Below, in pieces: positions 24,031 to 35,803 of a stretch of DNA of 64,000 nucleotides (positions within the stretch are counted from its first letter, which is position 1; each line of letters begins with the position of its first letter). Made by a program: the position numbers and the translations under genes. The notes beneath the pieces are model-generated. The model had not been told where the DNA came from, searched no databases, and saw only the letters and a program-made list of their open reading frames with translations. This DNA comes from Epichloe hybrida. Taxonomy: Eukaryota; Ascomycota; Sordariomycetes; Hypocreales; Clavicipitaceae. Where the stretch lies: positions 744,001 through 808,000 of the forward strand of contig JAFEKR010000002.1 of the NCBI GenBank assembly GCA_019022495.1, given 5' to 3'.

Positions 24031-25824
24031 AAGGAAATATATAATATAATAATAAACTAAGTTAATTTTAGAAAACTTATTTACCTATAAAGACTCTTAT
24101 ATATATTTAAGATACTAATATATTATAATTTACTACTATTACTTAAAGGGAATAATTATTCTCTAAGTCTTTATCTAAATTAATAAGAGAGTTTATATAA
24201 GTATATATTACCTTTATTTAGAGTTAGTGCTTTACTAATATAGCTATAGTATATTTACTTAGTAAAGGTTATAGTATAAAGAGTTATTTACTAGGGATAT
24301 AACCTAGGTTTTAAATAGTATAAGTAAGGTTAGTATATAAAGTATATATAGGTAAAGGTATAACTAAAGTATAAGGGGGGGGATAGTAAGTAAGGATAGT
24401 AATACTAGTAAGATAAGGAATATTATTTCTAGCTAGAGATTAGCTAGCTCTAGGGTTTTTAAGGGCATATTTAGGAGAAAAACTAGCTAACTTTAACTTA
24501 AAGAGAAAATAAGTAAGCTACTAGTAATAATAGGAAAGGGAGTTATTACCTAACTTAGTAATTTAATAATAGTATTAGTTCTTACTATAATAATAAGGGG
24601 TAAGCGCTTAGATAAGAGTAGTAAACTATTTATGCATTTCTTTATATATAGTATTTAGGCTACTAATAACTTATTAGTTTTACTAGAATAAAATGCTAGT
24701 AACTTATTATATAGACTATACTATACTATAACTAGCTAAAGGGCTAGTGCTAATAAAGGGAATAATATTAAGGCTAGTTATATTTATTATAGAGGTATTT
24801 ATAGCTAGAGATACCCTAAGAGCTAAGTATATAGAAGCTAGGTTAAATTACGCCTAACTAAGGAGAGCATTCTAGTAACTAATAAGATAGTAATATCTTT
24901 ATAATAAGATAGGTATCTTTTTCTTTATAGTTATAGTCTTAGGGACTCTAGGCTTAATAATATATATACTTATAGTGATTTTAGCCTTAAGATCCTTAAG
25001 GGTATATTAGAGTTATAGGTTAGTAAATAGTAGCCTAGTGTACTATATATAGGTAATATAATACTACTAATAAGGAGAATATAACTTCTTACTTTAGGGT
25101 AAATAATAGTTTAAAACACTAGTAGTAAGAGCCTATTTAATATAAGGACTATAAGGACACTAGACTAATTTAGGTATAGTATACTATTTATTATTAGAGT
25201 TTCCCTTTATAAGGTACTTACTAATAAAATAGAATATTAGTGTAGTAAGAGTAATTACTCCTATAGTAGCTAAAGCTATAGGAGTAAGGGTATTAGTTTA
25301 GTATTAAGGTATTTTAGTAAAGAAAATAATTATTTAGAAGAAGAGAACTAATAAGATAATAAGGAAGGTATAATAGGATTATAATAATAAAGGGATAGTA
25401 TTATATAAAGGGGAAAGTAAGATAAGTATAAGCTAAAGTAAGATATTTATAGTAAAAGTTATACTTATATTAAGTATACTATAAATAAGTAAGGGTAAGG
25501 TAATTATTTATAATAAATAACCTATTAGTAAGGCAAATATATTATATATAATAGGTAAGGGTAAGGTAATTATTCATAATAAATAACTTATTAGCAAGGC
25601 AAATATATTATATATACCATAAAATAATACCTAGAAGTAAGGGGGGGTTACTATAATAAATAATAAGGTAGTAAGGTAAGTGCCTATTAGACGCTTTACA
25701 AATAGCTATTAGTAAGGATAGTTTTTATTATAATAACTAAGGGAATATATAATATAAGTGTTACACACGTTACTAGGGGTTAATATAAAGGGGAGTTTAT
25801 TAATAATAGGTAAGTAAGGGTATA
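24031..25824 (+). other. Gypsy-C 3' region without recognisable domain
   Basis: About 1.8 kb lies between the chromodomain-like end of pol and the 3' LTR. I see no known domain on either strand. A 66-bp tandem duplication lies at 25490-25621. This is longer than a usual 3' UTR, so a lost accessory ORF or an older insertion is possible. Confidence 0.5.
25490..25621. repeat. 66-bp tandem duplication in Gypsy-C
   Basis: Two units starting TAAGGGTAAGGTAATTATT at 25490 and 25556, with a few transitions between them. Confidence 0.8.
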
Positions 25825-26043
25825 TATAAGGGCTTAGGCTTTGCCTAAGTATTATTTATATAGTAGTTAAAGAGAGAAGTAGTAAAAGTAATTAAGGTAA
25901 GGAAAGGAGGCTTATATAAGTAGCTAAGGGGGGTATAAGGGGGCACTACTAGAGATAGCCTCTTACCTTTTTTCCTTTCTCCTTAAGTCTCTTAATACTA
26001 TCTTAACGCCCTATCGCAGTCGCCTAGGGGCCAGTCCATAACA
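25825..26043 (+). repeat. 3' LTR of Gypsy-C (219 bp)
   Basis: Pairs with 11929-12147. The last 50 bases keep GC-rich, unmutated sequence (CGCAGTCGCCTAGGGGCC). The TSD GTCGC follows. Confidence 0.92.
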
Positions 26044-26048
26044 GTCGC

Positions 26049-26989
26049 TTAGTATTTTGTTGTCCTATGGCCGCAAATCGCTAACTTTTCTATACTAGGC
26101 TATGCTAACTTTAGCTAGTGACTTCTAGGACCTTTTGGTTATTTATAAATAGTTTTAGGCCCTTATAGACACTACTATTACTACTAAGGATAAGGAGAGT
26201 ATCCCTATGTTTTTAGATATAACTTACTATAGCTTTACTATATATATCTTAAACTTAGTAATAGGTTTTAACTATGCTAATACCAAGCACTACATTACCT
26301 TTAGGTTAACTAGTGCTATAAAGGCATATTAAGTGTATTAAGTTACTTATTTTTTACCTATTCCTTACTAATCTTTCTATATAGGCTACCTTTATCTTAT
26401 ACTAAAACTATCTAGTTTTATAGTAGTAGCTATAAGTTTCCTTAGTAGCTATAGCTCTCTTTCCCTCTCTTTTAGTTTATATATAGCTTTTCCTTATTCT
26501 TTTACTTAGTTTTTACTAACTTTTCTATAGGAGAACCTTAAGGATACTATATCTATCTAGGAGGTAAGAATAGTCCTTTAGCTCTAGCCCTTTAACACTA
26601 GGTATATAGCCTAGGTTATAGTGGTTTATTACTTTTACTATGCTATAGAGAAAGTAATTTAAGGTAATAAGAACTAGGTAGAGTATAGCTTTAATAGCTA
26701 GACTATAGTCTCCTATATAGGGGCTATAATAAAGGGTTTTCCTATTATTTTGCTTACGCTCTAGGCGTGTTTTCCTTTATTATTTAGTAGCATAACCTAG
26801 GCCTTTAGGCAATAGTTTTTATAGTAACTAATAAGATTAGGCCTTTTCTATAGCGTGTTTGTGTTCCTTTATTAGTGCCTTAATCCCGTGTTACTATCTT
26901 TATTACTAGACCTACTTAGTAACTAATAAGGTTAGGTCTTTTCTATAGTATATTTATGTTTCTTTATTAGTGCTTTAATCCTATGTTAC
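26049..26989 (-). other. Chromovirus-B long 3' region (right of the Gypsy-C insertion)
   Basis: Together with 11468-11923 this forms about 1.4 kb between the chromodomain and the 3' LTR. I recognise no domain on the minus strand. On the plus strand a frame from the ATG at 26,102 to about 26,790 has only TAA/TAG stops, but TGA is rare in RIP-mutated DNA, so this is weak evidence for an antisense ORF. Confidence 0.45.
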
Positions 26990-27014
26990 TACCTTTCTTA
27001 CTAGACTTACTTTA
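26825..27014. repeat. 95-bp tandem duplication beside the Chromovirus-B chromodomain
   Basis: Two adjacent units starting TAACTAATAAG at 26825 and 26920 differ mainly by C/T and G/A. Confidence 0.8.
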
Positions 27015-27647
27015 GTGAAATGCTTAAATTACGCATTAAGCGCTTTCTATATTATTTACTAGAATCTATTAGTTATATTTACTTAGCTAACCCTTCTATT
27101 TTACTAGTTATTTATTACTTTTATAGGTTTTCTTATAGTCCTTAACCTCCTTAACTTTATACTTATTATCTTTATTCTCTAAGTCTAGTATTAGTATTTC
27201 CTTATCTCTAGTGTTTTTATAGTAATTCTATAGCTTTAATAGGCTAATATAGAATATATTATATAGCTAACTATATTTTTTAGGTAATATTAGTTAATAT
27301 ACTTATTTTCCTATAGTATTAAGTACTTAAAATAATCTAATAAATCTAGGGGTTAGCTTTTATTTTATATCCTTAAGCTTAATATTCTTTACTAATAATA
27401 GTACTAGGTTACCTCTTTTTAGTATTAGTAGCTAGTAACACTAGTTATAGTACTTTACTTAGGTCTTAGTAACTTTTACCTAGTTTTACTTTAGCTACTC
27501 TTTAACTTTATATAGCTTTATAATATATATATAAGCTTCTAGTACCTCTCTTTCTTTAGTCTTATCCCTAAGAGCTAGGTAAAACTTAGGTAAATAGCCT
27601 ATAGTTTTATTTACTATATTATTATAGGTAAATTAGGCTATTAGGAG

Positions 27648-28056
27648 CAGAGCTTTGCACTACACTACATCTTGTAGTTTTTTTTTTCTAATAAATAATT
27701 AATATCTAATCTTAGAAAATACATATAGATATAAAACTTCTATTTTTAGATAGCTAACTTAAAAACTACAGTGTAGTTATATATAAAAGTGGGTCTAAAA
27801 GTGGATCCTTTGGCCATAAATTAGAAAAACTACATTTTACTACATTTTAGCACTTAAAAAATACTACAAATGTAGTATTTCCAATTTGTGGGCCTAGGGC
27901 CCACTTCCGGACTCACATTTATATATAGTATTTTTCGTAGAATTTTACTCTATAGGATTACGTGATTTTTAGGATAATAACTTTAATAACTAGCTAGATA
28001 TAAAATTAAACAAAAAAACTACACAAAAAACTACACTACACGAGTGTAAAGCTCTG
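27648..28056. mobile_element. hAT-type MITE (409 bp) in the Chromovirus-B integrase
   Basis: Terminal inverted repeats CAGAGCTTTGCACT / CAGAGCTTTACACT (one mismatch in 14) are flanked by a perfect 8-bp TSD ATTAGGAG (27640-27647 and 28057-28064). The 8-bp TSD and CAG-starting ends are hAT superfamily traits. There is no coding capacity. The ends differ beyond CAGA from those of the larger hAT at 30940, so another hAT family probably mobilised it. Confidence 0.9.
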
Positions 28057-31000
28057 ATTAGGAGTAGCTTAGGCTATATTTATTAGTTATTAGCTATAAA
28101 GCATTAGAGGTAATACTTAAGTACTTAGTTTATTCTCTTTATTTACCTATTAGTTTAGGGGTAAAACGCTATAGAAAGCCTTTGCTTTATGTATAATAAG
28201 TAATATAAGTCTAACTAGAATTAGCTTATAAAGACTAATCCCCTATTAGATATAATACCCTTTAATACCCTAAACCTTAGTTTAATCTCCTTATAGAAAA
28301 GCTTTACTAGTTTAGCTATATTAATTATTATAGTTATAAGTAAGAAAATAAAGTACTTAGTAAATTAGTCTATAATTACTAGGATTATGTTAGTCTTTTA
28401 TTTACTTACTTAGGTAACTAGTAATCCTATAATAAAATCTATTAAGATTTTTACTTATAGTTACTATAGTATTAGTAAGGATTTAAGGCTTTTATATAAG
28501 TAATGCCTTCTAGCTATTACTTACTAGTAAACCCTATAGCTTATAATATAGTTAAATACTAACTTACTTATACCTAGCTACTAAAAGTAATGCTTTAATA
28601 GCTTAAGAGTATATTTAGTCCTAAAGTAACTTACTAGTAAATTATTATAGTATAGCTATAAAAGCTTCTATTATAAGATAAGCTCCTAGGGAATAACTAC
28701 TTAGTCTTAGTATATTAGGAGGCCCCTTATACTATATAACTATAGACTAGCTTTTCCCTTACCTTTTACTAGGGAATTATTAATCTTACTATTTTACCTT
28801 TATAAATCTAAATCTTAATCCTATGCTTTCTATAGTAATTATACTAATAGTTTATTTAGCCTAGATTAGTAAGGATTTAGTAGCTTAATAGTCTCCTATA
28901 TCTCTTATACTATGCTAATATCTTAGATATATATTACTTTCTCCTAGAAATTACCCTTATTTAGCTAATCTTTTACTAGATTTATAGTAGCTAACTAGCC
29001 TCTTAACTAGGTTACTTTAGCCTCTAAAGCTCTCTTTATAGTAGCTAGGGTATTTTCCTCCCTTAAAGGTATTTTACTAAGCCTCTTTACTAAGACTAGG
29101 GTATTTTCCTCCCTTAAAGGTATCTTATTATATTCTCTTTAATATATTATAACTAGGGTATTTTCCTCCCCTAAAGGTATCTTACTATATTTTCTCTTAT
29201 ATATTAGTATCTTTTCTTTTACTAGTTCTTTAGTAGCTATTATTTTCTTTTAAAGCTTTAGTAAAAGTAACTTATTTATTAAGGGTTTACCTTTATAATT
29301 AGACTATCTTAATAGTATATTTACTAGGTTACTTTTCCTAGGTCTATACCTAATTATAAAGTAAAAAGGGCAGAGAAATATACACTATTTAGCTTATTTT
29401 CTATTTAGCTTTTACTATTTTATAAAAGTCTATAAGTTATAGTAATCTAATAGGACCTTTACTAGGGTTACTATACCTTTAATATAGTATTACTAGTGTT
29501 TAAATAACTTTACTATAGTAAGTAACTCCTAATTTACTATACTATAATTATATTTAGTATTTATAAACTTCCTTAACTAAAATACTATAGAATACTATTA
29601 GCCCTTATTATCTTACTAAGATAAAATTCTTACTATTATAAAGACTAAAGTATTTATCTTAATACACACTAGCTAACTTAAGTTATAATAATAAAGAAAA
29701 GGTACTTATTAAAAGGTATCTTTTAGCTAGTTAAATACTAGCTATTCTCTTTCCTTAAATATAAACTTCCTAGTCTAAATACTATTTTAACTACCTTTTA
29801 TTAGTATATATAAGGGTGCTATAATCCTAGAGTATTAGTAAATAAACCTTTAGTAAAAGTTATAAAATCCTAGGAAAGACTATATATCTTTAAAGCTTAT
29901 AGGCTTCTTTTAGTCTTAGATTATATTTACTTTATATATATCTATTAAAATGCTATTAACTAATAGAATAAACCCTAGAAATTTTACTAATTCCTAGTAA
30001 AATAAATACTTTAAGGGTTTTATATATAACTTTACTAACCTTATATATTCTAAAACTTCCTTAATATATATAGTGTATTTCTTTTATATTTTTAAGAAAA
30101 TAAGGATATTATTTAGATATACTATATAAATAGTATTTACTAGCTTATAAAGCACTTTATAAATATAGCTTTAAAAAGTAACTAGTATATTAGTTAGCTT
30201 AAAGGGTATTATAAGATATTTATAGTATTTATAATAGGTATAAAATATAGTCTTTTACTTATTACTCTCTTTAATATAAATTTAATAGTAAGTATCCTTA
30301 ATATTAATCTTTAAGAAGTAGTAAGCTCCTTAGCACTAGTTTAAGATCTCTAAAATTAAAGGGAGAGTATAGTAATTCTTTTATATTACTTTATTAAGTC
30401 CTTAATAATTTATATATAGTTAAAGTATTTTATTTTTCTTTAGTATAAATAGGATAGGTATACCTATAAGGCTCTTAAAGGGTCTTATCTAGCCTTTCTA
30501 TAGGTTTTTATTAATATATTTATAGAGCTCCTTTAACTTACTTTAGGAGAGAGGGTAAATTAGTTTATATAAGGGCATAGCCCTAGGTATTAGGTTAATT
30601 ATATAATTAGTTTTCTTTCTTAATAGTAAACTACTTACTTTATTTACTATAAATATGTCTTTAAACTTATATAGTTTCTTAGGGATATCTTTAATAGTTT
30701 TATATATTTTTACTTTCTTATTATCTTTAAGGGTAATAAACTTATCTTTTATAACTTCTATAATAGTATATATAATAGCCTTATTATATATTACCTTTAT
30801 AAACTTATAAGAAGTTATAAGTAAAAAGGCTATTTTCTTTTTCTTAAACTATTACTCTTAAGAGTATAAATAAAGATATATATATTCTTTAGTAAGTATA
30901 TATATCCTAATTAAGATAAGGCTTCCCCTTACTCTTAGGCAGACAATTGTATGTAGTGTAATTAATGTAGTTTTTAGGGGGTACCTTGTAATTGTAGTTG

Positions 31001-32019
31001 TAATTGTTACCAGGGTGTAATTAATTAATTATAATTGTTAACTACATGTAATTAATTGTAATTGTAGTTGTAATAATTACAATTAATTACAACTACAACT
31101 ACATAATTACATGTAATTGTTACTAAAAATAGAAAACTTATATATAATTAAGATATATTTTTCTTTGGATTTTTCTTTATAAACTTAATATTACGCTTAT
31201 TTTCTTTTATAATTTAGTTATTTAGTTATAATATTTTATAGTCTAAGCTAATTTAGACTATTAAGCTAATTATAGGTATATAGTAGCTAAATATAGAATC
31301 TTTTAGTCTTATCTTATAGCCTGTTTTTTTTATATATACTATAGGTTTATTTACTTTAATATCTTTTTTTTTAGATTTACTATTCTTTTTAATATACTTT
31401 TTTTACTTTTAATATAGTATATACCCTAAAGAAATTATTTTTTATTATATATAAATAAGACTAAAATTCTAATAATATTATATAAATATGTATTATTATC
31501 TTATTATTAAGAGAATATTTAAATTTATATAAAATAGGAATTCCTAGTTACTTAGCTATTTTATTAAAATTATAAACAATTATATTAACTTTTAAGGTTT
31601 TTCTAGAAAAAGAATTAGTAAAAATACTTAGAAAAGTTACTTTAAAATAACTTAAATATTTAATAATAAATATAATAAATATATTTAATATAATTTCTTT
31701 AATCTTAAAGATAATAGAAAATAAGCTTTAAAAGTTAGTCTAATAAATTATATTATATATAGCTTATTTACTTAGTTATATAGTCTTTTAAAAAGTAAGT
31801 CTTATATAGTATATTATTTACTTATTAATAGTACTATTAATTAATATATTAGAATTTTTAAAAATAAAAAAGAGAAAAGAATTTTATTTTATTAATATTT
31901 TAAAAAATCTTAAAATACTAAATAATTAAAAAGTTAAGCTTTTTCTATAGTAATTTACTTATACTTACTAGTTTTTATATTTAAATTATTTATTAGTTAT
32001 TTATTTTTAATTAAACTTT

Positions 32020-32160
32020 AACACTAGTAATATTATAAGTAATATAAGTAATATAAGTAATATTAGTAATATTAGTAATATAAATAATATTAGTAATATA
32101 AGCTATTATGAGCTATTATAAGCTATTTTAAGCTATTACTATAATAAGTAATGTAAAATA
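32020..32160. repeat. AT-rich short tandem repeat in the hAT element (9-bp AGTAATATA type)
   Basis: AGTAATATA/AGTAATATT repeats are followed by AGCTATTAT repeats, upstream of the transposase gene. Confidence 0.75.
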
Positions 32161-32176
32161 ATATAGTAAATACTAG

Positions 32177-32496
32177 AATTAAAGTAAGGCAGTGGTAAAT
32201 TAGGCTATTAATACAAGAATTAAAGTAGGGCAGTGGCAAATTAGGCTATTAATACAAGAATTAAAGTGAGGCAGTGGCAAATTAGGCTATTAATATGAGA
32301 ATTAAAGTGGGGCAGTGGCAAATCAGGCTATTAATACAAGAATTAAAGTGGGACAATGGCAAATTAGGCTATTAATACGAGAATTAAAGTGAGGCAGTGG
32401 CAAATCGGGCTATCAATACGAGAATTAAAGTGGGGCAGTGGCAAATCAGGCTATCAATACGAGAATTAAAGTGAGGCAGTGGCAAATTAAGCTATA
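32177..32496. repeat. 41-bp minisatellite, about 8 copies, in the hAT element
   Basis: The unit starts AATTAAAGTGAGGCAGTGG and ends GCTATTAATACGAG, repeated about eight times with a 41-bp period just upstream of the transposase start. Later copies keep more CpG. Units are contiguous with no spacers, so it is not a CRISPR array. Confidence 0.9.
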
Positions 32497-32680
32497 GATA
32501 GCAAATTTAGAATATTCTAGCTATAGGTATTTTATTTAAGATTTGTAATTATTCTAGATTTACTTTTCTATATAATACAAGTAAATTCTCTCTTTTTATC
32601 TATTTTACCTTTTTCTTAAACTATTGAAGAATAATTCCCTTTTTATCATAAGCTTATAACTACCCTTATTTATCTTTAAA

Positions 32681-35680
32681 ATGACCTAATTAACCCTAGA
32701 TTCTTCTTTTGCTCTTTCTAATAATAACTCAGAACCTAGCCACTTAGGCTCTCACGAAAAACTCCCTGAAAATCAGGATAATTATGTGTTTAGTACAAGA
32801 GCCTATATCTATACTCATAACCTATTTAATTTTGAATTATCTAAGATAATTCCTAATAAGGATAGGGTTGTTATAGGCTATTGTACTTAACCTAATTGTT
32901 CTTTTAGCTTTAAAACGAAAGTTAATCGTTTTCAAGCATCTAATGGGGTTTAACACTACAAATTTAAGCATAAAAATATTGCTACTTCTTTATCTAATGA
33001 AAAAGAACCTAATAAGATTATTAGTAAGTTATAAACTCTTTTTCTTATAATAATCCTATTATCTAATATGCATTTAGTGCCTGAAATTACAGAAATAGTA
33101 ACAACAGATAATCAATCTTCTATAACGAACTTTATTTCGAAAAAACGACATCGAAATAATACTCTTTCTAAAGAGTTTTTACTAGAAAAAGCTATTACTT
33201 TGGTTATTAAGTTTATGTTACAAAATAACCTAGCTTTTAACGTAATAGATAGTAGCTCTTTTAAATAACTATTATCTTATTATTCTAGGTAAGTAACTTA
33301 TTTTCTTTTATTACTATTAACTCTAAGCTAATTAAATCTAAGCAATGAGAATAAGGTTTCTTTACTAAATTATAAAAGTATTATACAAAGAGTTCATTCT
33401 TTATATAATGCTTCTAAAAAGGAACTTATTTCTTAGCTAAATTACCAAACATTAAACCTAGGGTCAATATCTATTCAATTAGATATTTGGACCTCAACTA
33501 ATTCGAAATCTTATTTAGGAGTTTTAGCTAGTTAGCTTAACCCTAATTTTAAGCTTAAATATAAGCTTTTAGGTAAGTTTACTTTTTATATTTAAACTTA
33601 TAAAGTTATTAAGCTAATATAATCAGGCTTTGAATATCTCTCTAGCTCACATAGTGGAGCTTATATTCAGAAATGCTTTAATAACTTACTTCTTGACTAT
33701 AATTTAGAAGCTAAGAATATTATAAGGTAAGTTTACTACTTAGTATAATAAATTTTAATATGCTAACGTATTCTTAAGCTTTACTAGAGATAATGGTTCT
33801 AATAATAATACATTTATAACTTCTTATATTAATAAGAATTATAATAATATTATTATTGAACCTCATGATATTCGATGTATAGCACATGTCCTTAATATTG
33901 TTGCTAAGGATATTATTACAAAATTTATAAATTCAACATCCTCCTCTAAGAATTTAGAGGAATTTAAAAATAGCGAATATTTACATTATTCTATCGAAGA
34001 ATTTCAAGCTATTGAAAATCAACCTGAGGGAAAACTATTTAAATCCTTTATTAAAGGTAAGTTAAACCAAATTATAATATTATATTTATTAACTAACTAA
34101 CCTTTTTATAAGGTTTACTAGGAAAGCTTAAAAGAATTGCTATTATTATTAAAAATAATCAAGCAATTTATAAAAAATGGCTTAAAGCTTTAAAAGAAGC
34201 TAAAAGACTTAGTCTTATAGCTAAAAATAATAATATTACAAAAATTCCACTTAGTAAGTTAGTTTTCTATTTAATTTAATTATAATATTATACTAACTTT
34301 TTAACTAGCAAATGAAACAAGATGGAACTCTACTTATTTAATGATTAATACTTCTTTAGAGTTAAAAGGAGCTATTAATCTATTAAATAAGTATACTAAT
34401 ATTGCTGCTTTAAAAGATGCTATGCCTTCAACCCAAGAATAGGATGATTTAGTAACTTTAAGCAGTATATTAGAGGTTTTTTATGAACTTACTATTATAT
34501 TACAAAGTCAAAAATATAATACATTAGGGTTAGTCCCTATTTTTATTATTAGAATATATGAATATCTTAATAATATAAAAGAAGACTAAATTGCTTATAA
34601 AAATGATGTAAGTTATATCTTTCTATTACTTAATTAGTGTTTATTATTACTAATATACCTTTAGAAACATTCATATGCTCCATTTAGCTAGGTCTTTATT
34701 GATTGCTTAAATATTGGTTTACAAAAGTTACAGAATTACTTTCCTAAAGATATAGAAAGTAACTATAATTTTTATAAACCTTATTTATTTGCAATGTTAT
34801 TAGACCCTAGGCTAAATCTAGCTACAATTGAAAAGAGATTAATGGTTAAACAACCAAAGATTAAATTACTTCTTTCAGATTTACAAAAAGAATATAAAGA
34901 GTAAGTATTATATTTTACCTTATAAACTTATAATATCTATATTAAGTTACTAATCTTCTTTTAGAACCTATACATTATTTAAAGAAAAACAGAATTCTAT
35001 CTCTAAATTTAATGATTTAGAGATAGATAGTCTTTCTGATTCAGAAGGCCTAGAAGGGCCATAACCAACACAGAAAAGCCAATTTTCAGTAGAAATTAGT
35101 GGTTCTAATCCTTTACCTAGAACCTAATAATCCTAGGCCAAAACCTAGTATAAAGCTTTATAAAGGATTATTTATAAATGAAAGGGATAAGGCTATATAA
35201 AAGACTAGAAAAAACGAAATTTCTAGCTATTTAGGGCTTAATTTAATGGATGATAAGGTAAGTTTTCTCTTTTTATATATTATATTATATATTTCACTTA
35301 CTAACTATTTATAGGAAGATATATTTAAATAGTGGGAAAGAAATATTATATCTTTCCCTATTTTAAGTATATTAGCTAGGAAATACCTAGCAATTCCTGC
35401 TACCTCTGGTGCTATAGAAAGCCAGTTTAACTAGGGAGGAAATATTATTACTAAGCGCTGAACAAAACTAAAACATCATATTATTAAGGAATTATTACTA
35501 TTAAAGAATTGGCTAAAGGAGGATAATATTGCTAATATTAAGCAATATACTAACCTATTTGACTATCATAGCTTTGAGTCAAATTTATCTAACTTTGAAG
35601 AAGACTTAGATCCTGAAAATCCCCAAGATTTATCAGATCTAGAGTCCTCTAGTCATTCTAATAGTGATTTAGACTTATAA
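32681..35680 (+). pseudogene. hAT transposase pseudogene with multiple introns
   Basis: The gene starts at the ATG at 32681. A BED-type zinc-finger remnant (YCT.PNCSFSFKTK ... FKHKH-like) lies at about 32,880-32,980. The C-terminal hAT dimerisation region (LARKYLAIPATSGAIESQF, then NIITKR) lies at about 35,370-35,470. The end is the TAA at 35,678-35,680. Eight or more GTAAGT...TAG introns of 40-70 bp are visible, for example near 33,026, 33,288, 33,572, 34,050, 34,254, 34,604, 34,900 and 35,258. Several in-frame TAA/TAG codons, the first at codon 3, come from Gln/Trp codons, so the copy is inactive. The small ORF 33068-33268 is one exon of it. Confidence 0.88.
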
Positions 35681-35713
35681 GCTTTTACTTAATTATTTAC
35701 ATAGAAATTTATT

Positions 35714-35803
35714 TATTACTATTACTGTTACTATTACTATTACTATTACTATTACTATTACTATTACTATTACTATTACTATTACTATTACTATTACTAT
35801 TAC
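35714..35803. repeat. (ATTACT)n microsatellite in the hAT 3' region
   Basis: About fifteen copies of the hexamer ATTACT lie just after the transposase stop. Confidence 0.95.

Larger units (their letters stand above)
11929..26043 (+). mobile_element. Gypsy-C: Ty3/Gypsy LTR retrotransposon nested in Chromovirus-B, itself interrupted by Copia-D
   Basis: Two 219-bp LTRs (11929-12147 and 25825-26043) are flanked by the TSD GTCGC (11924-11928 and 26044-26048). The plus-strand interior shows gag, RT, RNase H, integrase and a chromodomain-like end, with Copia-D inserted after the integrase core at 16630-23531. Without Copia-D and its TSD copy the element is about 7.2 kb. All coding parts carry TAA/TAG stops of RIP type. 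Confidence 0.92.

Noticed and set aside
32177..32496. CRISPR-like array
   Set aside because: 41-bp units are contiguous without unique spacers and lie inside a eukaryotic hAT transposon.
33068..33268. Small protein gene
   Set aside because: It is one open exon of the hAT transposase pseudogene.
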